A DNA stretch of 64,000 nucleotides from Actinoplanes xinjiangensis (GTDB taxonomy: Bacteria > Actinomycetota > Actinomycetes > Mycobacteriales > Micromonosporaceae), in NCBI RefSeq assembly GCF_003148685.1, contig NZ_QGGR01000010.1:1-64000 (forward strand), read 5' to 3'. How positions within the stretch are numbered: the first letter of the stretch is position 1; the number at the start of each line of letters is the position of its first letter. The position numbers and the translations under genes were made by a program. Of the stretch, positions 28,145 to 36,550 are shown piece by piece. A model generated the notes under the pieces. That model did no database searches. It was given only the letters and a program-made list of their open reading frames with translations, and was not told the DNA's origin.

Positions 28145-28318
28145 GAGGAGGGCGGGAGCCTGCGCGTCCGCACCGAGGAGCCGGGCAAGGCGAGCGTCAC
28201 CGGGACCGAAGTGTCGAGCTGGTCGAGCCAGACGTCCCCGTACAGCGGCGATGTGACCTTCTATCTCTCCGGGACGGTGTCGGCTGCCGGAGGGCAGATC
28301 TCGTTCGTACCCCAGTGA
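28142..28318 (+). pseudogene. C-terminal fragment of an unidentified beta-rich protein
   Basis: The plus strand reads LEEGGSLRVRTEEPGKASVT followed by a Ser/Thr/Gly-rich beta segment, DVTFYLSGTVSAAGGQISFV and a stop. Composition and codon use look like a genuine secreted protein end. Nothing upstream continues it: the frame enters the antisense of the antitoxin. I read it as the stump of a gene truncated by arrival of the vapBC-like segment. Confidence 0.5.
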
Positions 28319-28623
28319 GATCGAGGCCCGATGAGAATGGATGACCGGATGCCGCCGATGGACGGGGTCTTCACTCGCCATCGGTGGCGCTCTCGTTTGC
28401 GGGACCGGTGACCGCTCCAGGCGCTGGGCGGCGGCGGGCCGGGGTCGTCGGTGGGAACGGCCGTGGGCGGGGAGCGCCGCTGGGCCGGCCGGACAGAGTC
28501 GGTTGCCTATATGGACGGTCAGGTAATCGTCTTCACTGGACTGTCGAGAGGGTCATCTATGCTGCGGGCGATGCGACGGATCGACATCGGTCTTGTTGCC
28601 TGTCGTCGCCATGGGGGCTTGTC
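28319..28623. other. Upstream region of the secreted repeat protein gene
   Basis: 305 bp. An open frame continues from 28384 into the gene below but is arginine/glycine-rich and precedes the signal peptide, so it is not included. CATGGGGGC lies close before the start. No clear promoter is seen. Confidence 0.4.
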
Positions 28624-31002
28624 ATGATCAGATCTGTTCTTGTCCGGCTTGGTGGCGTGCTCACCGCCGGGCTGCTGATGGCGGCAGGGATGGCCGCGCC
28701 CGCGGCCGCCGTAGCCGCAGCCGGAAACGTCGGCGGCGTCTACACCGACCACACGGGGACACCGATCGTCGATGCCTGGGTGGTCGTCTGGGGCGCCGAG
28801 GACGGTTCCTATCTCGCCGGGTCGAACACCGATGCCGAGGGCCGCTACAGCCTGGCCGACGTGCCGGCGGGCCCGGTGAAGCTGTCGTTCCAGAGCGAGT
28901 CGCTGATCCAGTGGGCGCCGGGGGTGCTCAGCCAGGAGGACGCGCAGGTCTACCAGGTTCCCGCCGACGGGACGCTCACCGTCGACGAGCGGCGGCGGCC
29001 CGCGGGTGCCGTCGAGGGTGTCGTCACCGGCGCCGACGGTGCGCCGGCGGCCTGGGTGCAGGTGGACGTCCGGGATCTGGCCGGGGACTCGCACGCCTCG
29101 GCCTACACCGACGACGCCGGGCGGTACCGGCTCAGCGTCTGGGCGGGGGACCACCACGTGGGCTTCGGGCCGGATGCCGCGAAGCAGTGGGTGCCGGGGG
29201 CGGCCCGCGAGGAGGACGCCGACACGATCACCGTGGCGGCCGGGGCCACCGTTCGGGTCGACGAGACGCTGCTGCCGACCGGGACGTTCCGGGGGCGGCT
29301 CACCGCTGTCGACGGGAGCCCGCTGATCTCGGTCGAGGTGCTGCTGTATGCGGGGGAGCGGCGCATCTACGGCGGTTTCACCGACGACAACGGTGACTAC
29401 TCGTTCCCGGTTCTGCCCGGTGACTACGTCGTCGGGTTCCAGGCCGGATCCCACGGCGCGGAGCAGTACATCCCGGGGGCGGTGGACCGGTCCAAGGCCA
29501 GGGTCTACACGATCGCGGCCGGGCAGACGATCGTCGCCGACGACTCGGTGCTGAAACCCGCCTCCTTCTCGGGGCGGCTGGTCGGCGCGGACGGCAAGGC
29601 GAAGGCGGACTTCCAGGTCTACGTCACGTCGGCCGACGATCAGCAGAGCTACGGCACCACGACCGGGTCCGACGGCACCTGGCGGATCGACGACGTCCAG
29701 CCGGGCGACTACCAGGTCTCGTTCAGCAACCCGTCGGGTGCGCGTACCCAGTGGGCGTACGGCAAGACCAGCCGCGAGGCCGCCGACCTGATCGCCGTCG
29801 GTGCCGGGGCGGAGGTCACCGTGGACGAGACGTGGCTGACCGGCGCGACGCTGCAGGTCAAGGCGGTCGACGAGGTCACCGGTGTCGCGGTCGACGACTT
29901 CTGCGTCCAGGTCCAGGCGGCCGGCGGATTCGACCAGGGCTGTGCCACCGGCGGGACGGCCACCGTGACCGACCTGACGCCGGGAGCGGCCCTCATCGAC
30001 GTCGTACCGGGTGAGACCACCTACTTCCTGCGGGACCGGGAGAACCCGGTCACGCTGGTCACCGGCCAGACCGCCACGATGACGGTCCCGCTGGCCAAGG
30101 GCGGCAAGGTGTCGTTCTCCGCCAGTGACCGGGCCACCGGCCGGCCGGTGGCGGAGACCTGCTTCGCGCTGATGACGAACGGCCGGGGCGGCCTGCCGGA
30201 CGGGTACGGCGACTGCACCGAGTCGCAGGGCACGTCGATCAGCGGCGCCGTCGCCCCCGGGACGTACGAGGTCTTCGCCATCGCCCCGGACAGCTACGGC
30301 CACCAGTGGATCGGAACGGCCGGCGGCACCGGGGATCAGAGGGCGGCGGCCCGGATAGTCGTCACGGCCGACCGGACCGTGGCGGCCCCGGCCGCGCGGC
30401 TCGACCCGGCCGGTTCGATCACCGGTGTGGTGACGGGTTCGAACGGCGCCCCGATCGAGGACGCCGATGTCTCGTTCACCGCCTGGGGCTTCGGCCCCGG
30501 CCCCATCCACAGCGTGAACACCGACGGCCGGGGCCGGTACACGATCGGCAAACTCGGACCGTACGCGTGGCCGCTCTCGTTCACCGCGTCCGGTCACCCG
30601 CGTCAGTGGTCGGGCACCGTCGGCAACCGCTTCAAGGCCGTGCACATCCCGGTCACCGTGGGCGCCCCGGCGACCTACGGCATCAGGCTGAGCGCGGGCT
30701 CGACGGTGAAGGGCAAGGTCACCATCCCGGCCGGACTTCCGGCGACCGGCTGGCGGCTCACCGTGGTCAACGCGGTGACCGGCGACCAGATGGCCGACTT
30801 CGACAGCTACGGCCAGGGCCCCGGCGGGACGTACCGCATGCCGGTGATCGGCGGTCAGCCGGTCAAGATCAGCTGGTTGGCCACCGGGGAGAACGACGTC
30901 CTCAAGACCGGGTGGTACGACCACGCGACCGACCAGGACTCGGCGACCCGGGTGGGTGTTCCGGCCTCCGGCACGAAGCGTGTCGACGTGACGCTCGGCT
31001 GA
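28624..31002 (+). CDS. Large secreted protein of eight beta-sandwich repeats
   Basis: 792 residues. A signal peptide (about 1-35, RLGGVLTAGLLMAAGMAAPA) precedes eight consecutive modules of about 85-105 residues. Most follow a pattern: a G-x-V/L-x-G strand, GAP/GTP-I-x-D-A, a D-x-x-G-R/D-Y-x-hydrophobic turn, an aromatic strand, QW-x-PG, then a linker with the pattern V(D/A)(D/E)(T/S). This resembles carboxypeptidase-regulatory-like or SdrB-like repeats. Modules 5 and 6 have cysteine pairs. No catalytic motif, LPXTG or C-terminal membrane helix is present, so it is probably released or held non-covalently. Adhesive or matrix functions are possible; none is shown. Confidence 0.8.
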   Translation: MIRSVLVRLGGVLTAGLLMAAGMAAPAAAVAAAGNVGGVYTDHTGTPIVDAWVVVWGAEDGSYLAGSNTDAEGRYSLADVPAGPVKLSFQSESLIQWAPGVLSQEDAQVYQVPADGTLTVDERRRPAGAVEGVVTGADGAPAAWVQVDVRDLAGDSHASAYTDDAGRYRLSVWAGDHHVGFGPDAAKQWVPGAAREEDADTITVAAGATVRVDETLLPTGTFRGRLTAVDGSPLISVEVLLYAGERRIYGGFTDDNGDYSFPVLPGDYVVGFQAGSHGAEQYIPGAVDRSKARVYTIAAGQTIVADDSVLKPASFSGRLVGADGKAKADFQVYVTSADDQQSYGTTTGSDGTWRIDDVQPGDYQVSFSNPSGARTQWAYGKTSREAADLIAVGAGAEVTVDETWLTGATLQVKAVDEVTGVAVDDFCVQVQAAGGFDQGCATGGTATVTDLTPGAALIDVVPGETTYFLRDRENPVTLVTGQTATMTVPLAKGGKVSFSASDRATGRPVAETCFALMTNGRGGLPDGYGDCTESQGTSISGAVAPGTYEVFAIAPDSYGHQWIGTAGGTGDQRAAARIVVTADRTVAAPAARLDPAGSITGVVTGSNGAPIEDADVSFTAWGFGPGPIHSVNTDGRGRYTIGKLGPYAWPLSFTASGHPRQWSGTVGNRFKAVHIPVTVGAPATYGIRLSAGSTVKGKVTIPAGLPATGWRLTVVNAVTGDQMADFDSYGQGPGGTYRMPVIGGQPVKISWLATGENDVLKTGWYDHATDQDSATRVGVPASGTKRVDVTLG

Positions 31003-31017
31003 CACCGGCACCGACGT

Positions 31018-31053
31018 GGAACGCCCCGGGCTCCGCTGAGCCCGGGGCGTTCC
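31018..31053. terminator. Bidirectional terminator
   Basis: GGAACGCCCCGGGCTC pairs perfectly with GAGCCCGGGGCGTTCC around CGCT. It sits between two convergent genes and can serve both. Confidence 0.85.
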
Positions 31054-31057
31054 GTCG

Positions 31058-31750
31058 TCAGTAGGAGCCGGCGCTCTGGAAGTGGTTCCAGGCGCCGCAC
31101 GGCGAGTCGTAGCGGCCCTCGATGTAGCCGAGACCCCACTCGATCTGGGTGGCCGGGCTGATCCGCCAGTCCGAGCCGGCCGAGGACATCTTGGAGCCGG
31201 GGTAGGCCTGGGGGATGCCGTAGGCGCCGGAACTGGGGTTGGTGGCCTTGTAGTTCCAGCCGCTCTCGTGGTCCCACAGTTTGTTCAGGCAGGAGAACTC
31301 GCCGAATCCGAAACCGGCCTTGATCATCAGGGCGCAGCCGATCTCACGGCTGCCGCTGAAGCTCTTGCAGGCGGCCGGGATCGTGCCGGTGTAGGGCACC
31401 GGGCCGGTCAGGGCGGCACGCGCGGCCGCCGCCTTCTTCTCGGCGGTGTCCCGCTTCTGTGCGGCGTCGAGCTTGCGGGCGTCCGCCGCGGCCGTCTTGG
31501 CCATACTCGACGCCTTCAGGGCGGCGGTCTGCTCGGACTCGGCCCGGGCCGCGCGGTCCGCGGCATGCTTCGCCTTCCGCTGTACCGCGGCCTCTTCGGC
31601 GGCGAGCACCGCCTGCCGGGCCTCGGCGGACGACCGCTCGCGGGCGTCGCTCTGCTGTGCCAGCTGAAAACCGCCGGCCGCGCCGGCCAGTAGCAGCGTC
31701 ACCGACGCGACGCGCGCGCCGACGGCCTGGAAACGTTGCGGTCGAGTCAC
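31058..31750 (-). CDS. Secreted lytic transglycosylase-like protein
   Basis: 230 residues from a GTG. An N-terminal signal or anchor (VASVTLLLAGAAGGFQLAQQ) is followed by an alanine/lysine/glutamate-rich coiled coil (about 35-115) and a C-terminal SLT-like domain (about 145-230). The catalytic Glu is in LWDHESGWNYKATNPSSGAY, followed by GIPQAYPGSKM and the conserved WGLGYIEGRYDSPCGAW. It resembles the aggregation-promoting-factor/resuscitation type of peptidoglycan hydrolase of actinobacteria. It is transcribed divergently from the esterase-CBM2 gene, with 253 bp between the starts. Confidence 0.87.
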   Translation of the reverse strand: MTRPQRFQAVGARVASVTLLLAGAAGGFQLAQQSDARERSSAEARQAVLAAEEAAVQRKAKHAADRAARAESEQTAALKASSMAKTAAADARKLDAAQKRDTAEKKAAAARAALTGPVPYTGTIPAACKSFSGSREIGCALMIKAGFGFGEFSCLNKLWDHESGWNYKATNPSSGAYGIPQAYPGSKMSSAGSDWRISPATQIEWGLGYIEGRYDSPCGAWNHFQSAGSY

Positions 31751-32003
31751 CGGGGGTCCCTTCGACAGCCATGGATCGTCTTCGGGGAGTGCGACGGTCC
31801 ACCGGCAGATCGCTGTGCAGTGAAGTGGGACGGATCATACGCGTGGGACTCGTGTGCGAGAGGTGCCGGTGGTGGGACGGACTGGCTTGACCCCCGCCAC
31901 CAATACATACTTGTCGATGCTTCGTGTCGGGGGCGAAGTGGGGAGCCGGGCAGCCCCCGTGCTGAAGCGCCCCGTCCCCACGATCCCCCGCAAGGAATCC
32001 CCG

Positions 32004-33317
32004 ATGAGAACGAAAGTCAAGGCCCTGCTCGCCGCCCTCGCCATGCTGACGGCGACGGCAGTGGCCGCCGTCGCCCTGCCACAACCCGCCTCCGCGGCCG
32101 CGCTGACCGAGGTCACCGGCTTCGGGGCCAACCCGAGCAACCTGCGGATGTACCTTTACGTCCCGGACAACCCGGCACCCCGGCCGGGACTGCTCGTGGC
32201 CGTCCACTACTGCACCGGCACCGGGCCGGCCTTCCACAGCGGATCCCAGTTCGCCTCGCTGGCCGACCGGTACGGCTACATCGTCATCTACCCGTCGGTG
32301 ACCCGGAGCAGCCAGTGCTTCGACGTCGCCTCCCCGCAGGCGCTGACCCGTGGCGGCGGCAGTGACCCGGTCGGCATCAAGTCGATGATCGACTACGTAC
32401 GGGCCCGCTACCCGATCGACGCCGACCGGATCGTCGCGACCGGTGTCTCCAGCGGCGCGATGATGACGAACGTGCTGCTGGGCCTCTATCCCGACGTCTT
32501 CAGTGCGGGGTCGGCCTTCGCCGGGGTGCCGTTCGGCTGCTTCGCCACGACCAACGGCTCCGAATGGAACAGCGACTGCGCCAACGGCCTGGTCACGAAG
32601 ACCCCGCAGCAGTGGGGCGATCTGGTCCGCAACGCCTACCCGGGTTACAGCGGCCGCCGCCCGCGTATGCAGACCTGGCACGGCACCAATGACGAGGTGC
32701 TGCGATACCCCAACTTCGGTGAGCAGATCGACCAGTGGACCAACGTCCACGGCCTCACCCAGACGCCGTCGTTCACCGACACCCCGCAGAGCGGATACAC
32801 CCGCACCCGGTACGGCGGCACCGGTGACACCGCCCCGGTCGAGGCGATCAGCATGAACGGTGTCAGCCACAACCTCCCGGTCGACGCCGCCGCGGCCGTG
32901 CACTTCCTCGGACTCGACACCACGTCGCCGTCACCGTCATCACCGGGGCCGTCGTCACCGGGGCCGTCGTCGCCCGCGCCGTCGTCACCGGCCCCGACCG
33001 GTGGCTGCCGGGTCGGCTACACGGTCAACTCCTGGGGCGCGGGCTTCACCGCGTCGGTCACCGTCACCAACACCGGCACCGCCGGCGTCAACGGCTGGAC
33101 GCTGCGGTTCACCCTGCCGGCCGGGCAGACCGTGACCAACGCGTGGAACGCCGCGGTCAGCCCGTCCAACGGGGCGGTCGCCGCCACGAACGTCTCCTAC
33201 AACGGCACGATCGCGGCCGGTGGGTCGCAGACCTTCGGTTTCCAGGCCACCCACACCGGCAGCGCGGCCAGGCCCACCGCGTTCACACTCAACGGCGCGA
33301 ACTGCGCCGTCGTCTGA
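32004..33317 (+). CDS. Secreted PHB depolymerase-family esterase with CBM2
   Basis: 437 residues. A signal peptide (about 1-32, ending PASAA) precedes an alpha/beta-hydrolase of the PHB depolymerase/CE1 type (about 35-305) with nucleophile Ser149 in GVSSG. The oxyanion region is LLVAVHYCTGTG, and candidate acid and histidine lie in WHGTNDEV and GVSHNLPVD. A Ser/Pro linker of SSPGP repeats follows, then a C-terminal CBM2 (about 332-437) with flanking cysteines. Such enzymes usually deacetylate xylan or cleave feruloyl esters on plant cell walls. The ATG follows AAGGAA. Confidence 0.9.
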   Translation: MRTKVKALLAALAMLTATAVAAVALPQPASAAALTEVTGFGANPSNLRMYLYVPDNPAPRPGLLVAVHYCTGTGPAFHSGSQFASLADRYGYIVIYPSVTRSSQCFDVASPQALTRGGGSDPVGIKSMIDYVRARYPIDADRIVATGVSSGAMMTNVLLGLYPDVFSAGSAFAGVPFGCFATTNGSEWNSDCANGLVTKTPQQWGDLVRNAYPGYSGRRPRMQTWHGTNDEVLRYPNFGEQIDQWTNVHGLTQTPSFTDTPQSGYTRTRYGGTGDTAPVEAISMNGVSHNLPVDAAAAVHFLGLDTTSPSPSSPGPSSPGPSSPAPSSPAPTGGCRVGYTVNSWGAGFTASVTVTNTGTAGVNGWTLRFTLPAGQTVTNAWNAAVSPSNGAVAATNVSYNGTIAAGGSQTFGFQATHTGSAARPTAFTLNGANCAVV

Positions 33318-33322
33318 CGAGC

Positions 33323-33362
33323 CGGGGATGAGGCAGGGTTCCCCACCTCTGCCTCATCCCCG
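33323..33362. terminator. Bidirectional terminator after the esterase gene
   Basis: CGGGGATGAGGCAG and CTGCCTCATCCCCG form a perfect 14-bp stem with a 12-nt loop between the ends of the esterase gene and mtnP. Confidence 0.85.
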
Positions 33363-33386
33363 AATCGCCGGCGGGTAGCCGTACGA

Positions 33387-34193
33387 CTAAGGAAGCTCGA
33401 AAGGAAGTTTGATGCCCGCCAGGGCGTCCTTGCAGGCGCAGGCGCGCTCGGCCGGAAGCTTGACCACCGCGTCCAGAAGGACCTCGCGCAGGCGGGCCGT
33501 GTTCTCGGCGAAGACCGCGAAGACCTCGTCCTGGGTGACGCCGTGATCGCCCTCGACGCCCGCGTCCAGATCGGTGACCAGGGCGATCGCCGTGTAGCAG
33601 AGCGCCAGCTCCCGGGCCAGGACCGCTTCCGGGTGACCGGTCATGTTCACGATCGTGCCGCCGATCGCGGTGAACCACCGGGACTCGGCGCGGGTCGAGA
33701 AGCGCGGGCCCTCGACGACGACCATGGTCCCGCCGTCGACGGCGCTCACCCGCTCGGCGGAATCCAGGACCGTGGCGCGGCCGACCGGACAATACGGGTC
33801 GGCGAACGACACGTGCACCGCACCGGAGTCGTAGAAGGTCTGCTCGCGGCCGCTGGTGCGGTCGATCAGCTGGTCCGGGACCACGAACGTGCCGGGGCCC
33901 AGCTCAGGGCGCAGCCCACCGACCGCGCACGGGGCGATGATCTGCCGGACACCGAGCGACCGCAGCGCCCACAGATTGGCCCGGTAGGGAATCCGGTGCG
34001 GGGGAAACCGGTGGTCACGGCCGTGCCGGGGCAGGAACGCCACCCGGCGCCCGCCGACATCGGCCACCGTGACCCGGTCCGAGGGCGAACCGTACGGGGT
34101 GTCGACCTCGTGTTCAGTGGCGTTCTCGAGGAGCGCATACAGCCCCGATCCGCCGATGACGCCGATCTCTGCTGCCGTAGGTGGCGGGTTCAT
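33387..34193 (-). CDS. mtnP: 5'-methylthioadenosine phosphorylase
   Basis: 268 residues, trimeric PNP/MTAP fold. Landmarks are IGVIGGSGLYALL, FLPRHGRDHRFPPHRIPYRA, the purine-site stretch CAVGGLRPELGPGTFVVPDQ and VVVEGPRFSTRAESRWF with NMTGHPE (ribose/phosphate contacts). It phosphorolyses methylthioadenosine, the by-product of polyamine and other SAM-consuming pathways, to adenine and methylthioribose-1-phosphate. Related enzymes prefer methylthioinosine, which the sequence alone does not exclude. The ATG lies 6 nt after a minus-strand TAAGGT (34205-34200), so it is likely leaderless. Confidence 0.92.
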   Translation of the reverse strand: MNPPPTAAEIGVIGGSGLYALLENATEHEVDTPYGSPSDRVTVADVGGRRVAFLPRHGRDHRFPPHRIPYRANLWALRSLGVRQIIAPCAVGGLRPELGPGTFVVPDQLIDRTSGREQTFYDSGAVHVSFADPYCPVGRATVLDSAERVSAVDGGTMVVVEGPRFSTRAESRWFTAIGGTIVNMTGHPEAVLARELALCYTAIALVTDLDAGVEGDHGVTQDEVFAVFAENTARLREVLLDAVVKLPAERACACKDALAGIKLPFELP

Positions 34194-34306
34194 GTCCAGA
34201 CCTTATCCGCGGCCGGAATCGCAAGCTAATGTGCGAGTCATGGCTACGTCGAGCGGACGGCGGTAATCAGGTGTTCGGTGAGCAGCAGCGGATCGGAGGC
34301 CGGTCG

Positions 34307-34864
34307 GTGGAGTCGATGACCGGTCAGCTGCTCGTCGCCACGCCCACCCTCAAGGACCCCAACTTCGACCGTACGGTCGTGCTGCTGGTGGCCCACGAGA
34401 CGGGCGGCGCCCTGGGGGTCGTGCTGAACCGCGCGACCGAGGTCCCGGTGGCCGAGGTGCTCGGCACCTGGGGCGAGCTCGCCGGTGACCCCGCGGTCCT
34501 CTTCGAGGGCGGCCCGGTGCAGCCCGAGTCGGCGATCTGCCTGGCCCGGACCAAACCCGAGGTGAAGAAGCGGCTGTCCGGTTTCCATCCGGTCAGTGGC
34601 GCGCTCGGCACCCTCGACCTCTCCGCCGACCCGGAGCGGATGCGCGAGAGCGTCGCCGGCATCCGGGTCTTCGCCGGCTACTCGGGCTGGTCGGCGGGGC
34701 AGCTGGAGGAGGAGATCGCGTCCGGTTCGTGGTTCGTCTTCGACGCGCTGCCCGGCGATCCGTTCGTGGAGCGCCCGGATGATCTCTGGGCGATGGTCCT
34801 GCGGCGCCAGGGGGACATCCTGGCCGCGGTCGCCCATTTCCCCCCGGATGTCTCCCTGAACTGA
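34307..34864 (+). CDS. YqgE/AlgH family protein
   Basis: 185 residues, spanning the whole UPF0301 (YqgE/AlgH) domain: GQLLVATPTLKDPNFDRTVV, LLVAHETGGALGVVLNRATE, VLFEGGPVQPESAICLAR and RVFAGYSGWSAGQLEEEIAS. Family function is unresolved; the name comes from an alginate-related locus in Pseudomonas. The GTG at 34307 has GGAGG 7 nt upstream; ATG 34316 is the alternative. It is divergent from mtnP and precedes the tRNA gene. Confidence 0.92.
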   Translation: MESMTGQLLVATPTLKDPNFDRTVVLLVAHETGGALGVVLNRATEVPVAEVLGTWGELAGDPAVLFEGGPVQPESAICLARTKPEVKKRLSGFHPVSGALGTLDLSADPERMRESVAGIRVFAGYSGWSAGQLEEEIASGSWFVFDALPGDPFVERPDDLWAMVLRRQGDILAAVAHFPPDVSLN

Positions 34865-34961
34865 GGGGGGTGCCGCAGGGAGGGTCAGAAGGGTGTGTAG
34901 TATTTCCAGCGTGCCCGGGGGAAACGCCGGGGACGCTAAAGCAGTAAGAGCAGGTCAGTAA

Positions 34962-35034
34962 GGGGCTGTGGCGCAGCTGGTAGCGCACCACACTGGCAGT
35001 GTGGGGGTCAGGGGTTCGAGTCCCCTCAGCTCCA
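34962..35034 (+). tRNA. tRNA-Ala (anticodon GGC)
   Basis: Acceptor stem GGGGCTG/CAGCTCC, D arm GGCGCAGCTGGTAGCGC, anticodon arm CCACA-CTGGCAG-TGTGG and T arm AGGGGTTCGAGTCCCCT are all intact. A35034 is the discriminator and CCA is not encoded. TAGTAT at about 34898 may be the -10 element. No integrase is adjacent. Confidence 0.95.
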
Positions 35035-35042
35035 CCCTTACG

Positions 35043-35070
35043 AACGCCCGGACTCAGTCCGGGCGTTTCT
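35043..35070 (+). terminator. Terminator after tRNA-Ala
   Basis: AACGCCCGGAC and GTCCGGGCGTT form an 11-bp stem with a 3-nt loop, followed by TCTT. Confidence 0.8.
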
Positions 35071-35437
35071 TGCATTTGCGCTCCCACCGGCCGGCCTCAC
35101 TGAGGTTCTCCGGGCGGCTCTCCGTCTCGAATGGATACGCGCCGCGATCGACGTACGGCGTTGATCGGCTTCCGCCCATCGGGCGCGCCGGATTCGGTGA
35201 TCGACTCCCGTTCGCCGGGCGCATCGGAGTCGGGGAGAAACCGGCGCATGGGATTCGGGGGGAAACCGGCGCATCGGAGTCGGGGAGAAACCGGCACACC
35301 GGCGTTCGGGGAAAGAAGTAGGGACCCGTGCCGCTACGGGGGGAACGGCACGGGCCGGACGTAACGATAACCGTCGTTTCGGGCAGATGCGAGGGTTTAG
35401 CGGCGATCCATCGGAATCACACAGGAAACCGGTCGTG
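35071..35437. repeat. Spacer with 25-bp tandem repeat
   Basis: No gene is credible here. Units of 25 bp begin at 35225, 35250 and 35275 with a partial copy at 35300; the first is CGGAGTCGGGGAGAAACCGG plus CGCAT. The array lies between the tRNA terminator and the end of the pilus locus. Confidence 0.7.
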
Positions 35438-35842
35438 TCAGGACGGTCCGTCCGGGGTCATCGCCAGGTGACGCTTGCTGATCAGCGACTGCATCTGCGT
35501 GACCAGCTCCCGCGGGGTGAGCGGCTTCGGCAGATAGCCGTCGGCACCCGCGCCCAGGCCCGCGTCGACGTCGTAGGTGTGGCTGTTGCCGGAGACCATC
35601 AGGATCGCGATGTCGCGGATCGCCGGGGTGTTGCGGGCCAGCCGGCACAGTTCCATGCCGTTCATGGAGGGCATCCGCACATCGGTGATCATGCCGACCG
35701 GCTTGGCGACGGTCAGGATGCGGGCGGCGGTGTTGCCGTCCTTCGCGCCGAGGGTCCGGTAGCCGGCCGACTCCAGTGTCACGGAGAGAAGGTCGCGAAC
35801 ATCGCTGTCGTCGTCGGCGATCAGGATCAGGTTCTGGTTCAT
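35438..35842 (-). CDS. CheY-like response regulator of the pilus locus
   Basis: 134-residue stand-alone receiver. It shows the acidic cluster LIADDDSD, the phosphoacceptor Asp in GMITDVRMPSMNG, a conserved Ser in MVSGNSHTYD and Lys in YLPKPLTPREL. With no output domain it should act by protein contact, for example on pilus assembly or retraction. The ATG follows GAGGAGGAA. A hairpin (35925-35959) lies between pilO and this gene, so it may be transcribed partly independently. No cognate kinase is encoded in the window. Confidence 0.9.
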   Translation of the reverse strand: MNQNLILIADDDSDVRDLLSVTLESAGYRTLGAKDGNTAARILTVAKPVGMITDVRMPSMNGMELCRLARNTPAIRDIAILMVSGNSHTYDVDAGLGAGADGYLPKPLTPRELVTQMQSLISKRHLAMTPDGPS

Positions 35843-35924
35843 CGGGGTTCCTCCTCGTGTCGTCTGCCAGATCGGCCGGATCCTCCAGGGCTCCGAGTGC
35901 CGTTGCGTTGCCGGCCGGGTGCGG

Positions 35925-35959
35925 CGAACGCCCCTGTCCACAGAGGGCAGGGGCGTTCG
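35925..35959 (-). terminator. Hairpin after pilO
   Basis: CGAACGCCCCTG and CAGGGGCGTTCG form a 12-bp stem just past the pilO stop. It lacks a T-run. It may attenuate transcription into the response-regulator gene. Confidence 0.6.
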
Positions 35960-35968
35960 GTGATCGGG

Positions 35969-36550
35969 TCAGGACTTCACGGTGGCGGTCTTCGTCGAGG
36001 TGATGAACGCCTTGAGGGTGACCGACAGCTCCCAGCCGCCCCCCTCGCCTTGGCCGAGCTGGGCGGTCTCGATGAGCAGGGCCCGCGGTTGCTCGGTCTG
36101 AAGGTGTTTCACCAGATTGAGGATCCGGTCGACACTCTGACCCTCGATGCTGAGGGTGATCGGCAGTTGGGTCACCGCGTCGGTCGACTTCGACGGCACC
36201 TCGGTGGTCGCGCCGTAACCGCTGACCTCGACCTTGTACTTGGCACCGAGACTCTGTAGTTGCTTCAGGAATTCCGGGATCCGGTTGGTCGAGTTGCGGT
36301 GCGGGATGGCCTGCTGGTTGGTGAGCAGCGTCTTCTTGTACTGGTTGATCTTCTTGAGTTCCGCCTTCAGCTCGGCGAGCCTCTTCTGCTCCTTGATCAG
36401 CTGAGTCTGCGTGTCGCCGGTGTCGGCGTTGACGGCGTCGATCGCGGTGTACTGCGGTTTGATCAGCATGAACCAGCCGCCCGCGACGAGCAGGAGGGTC
36501 AGGGCGAGGCCGCCGAAGAGCCAGATCTGATCCATGCGGCGCGCGGTCAT
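35969..36550 (-). CDS. pilO: Type IV pilus inner-membrane protein PilO
   Basis: 193 residues. One membrane helix (about 9-31, WLFGGLALTLLLVAGGWFML) precedes a coiled coil (about 45-75, TQLIKEQKRLAELKAELKKI) and an alpha/beta domain of ferredoxin-like type (about 85-190). This is the PilO/GspM layout of the alignment complex. Its ATG overlaps the pilN stop by one base (TGATG), so the two are translated together. A longer frame runs upstream but crosses pilN. Confidence 0.87.
   Translation of the reverse strand: MTARRMDQIWLFGGLALTLLLVAGGWFMLIKPQYTAIDAVNADTGDTQTQLIKEQKRLAELKAELKKINQYKKTLLTNQQAIPHRNSTNRIPEFLKQLQSLGAKYKVEVSGYGATTEVPSKSTDAVTQLPITLSIEGQSVDRILNLVKHLQTEQPRALLIETAQLGQGEGGGWELSVTLKAFITSTKTATVKS

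Noticed and set aside
34962..35034. tRNA-Ala as an integration site
   Set aside because: No repeated tRNA 3' end or integrase was found downstream within the window; the pilus operon follows.
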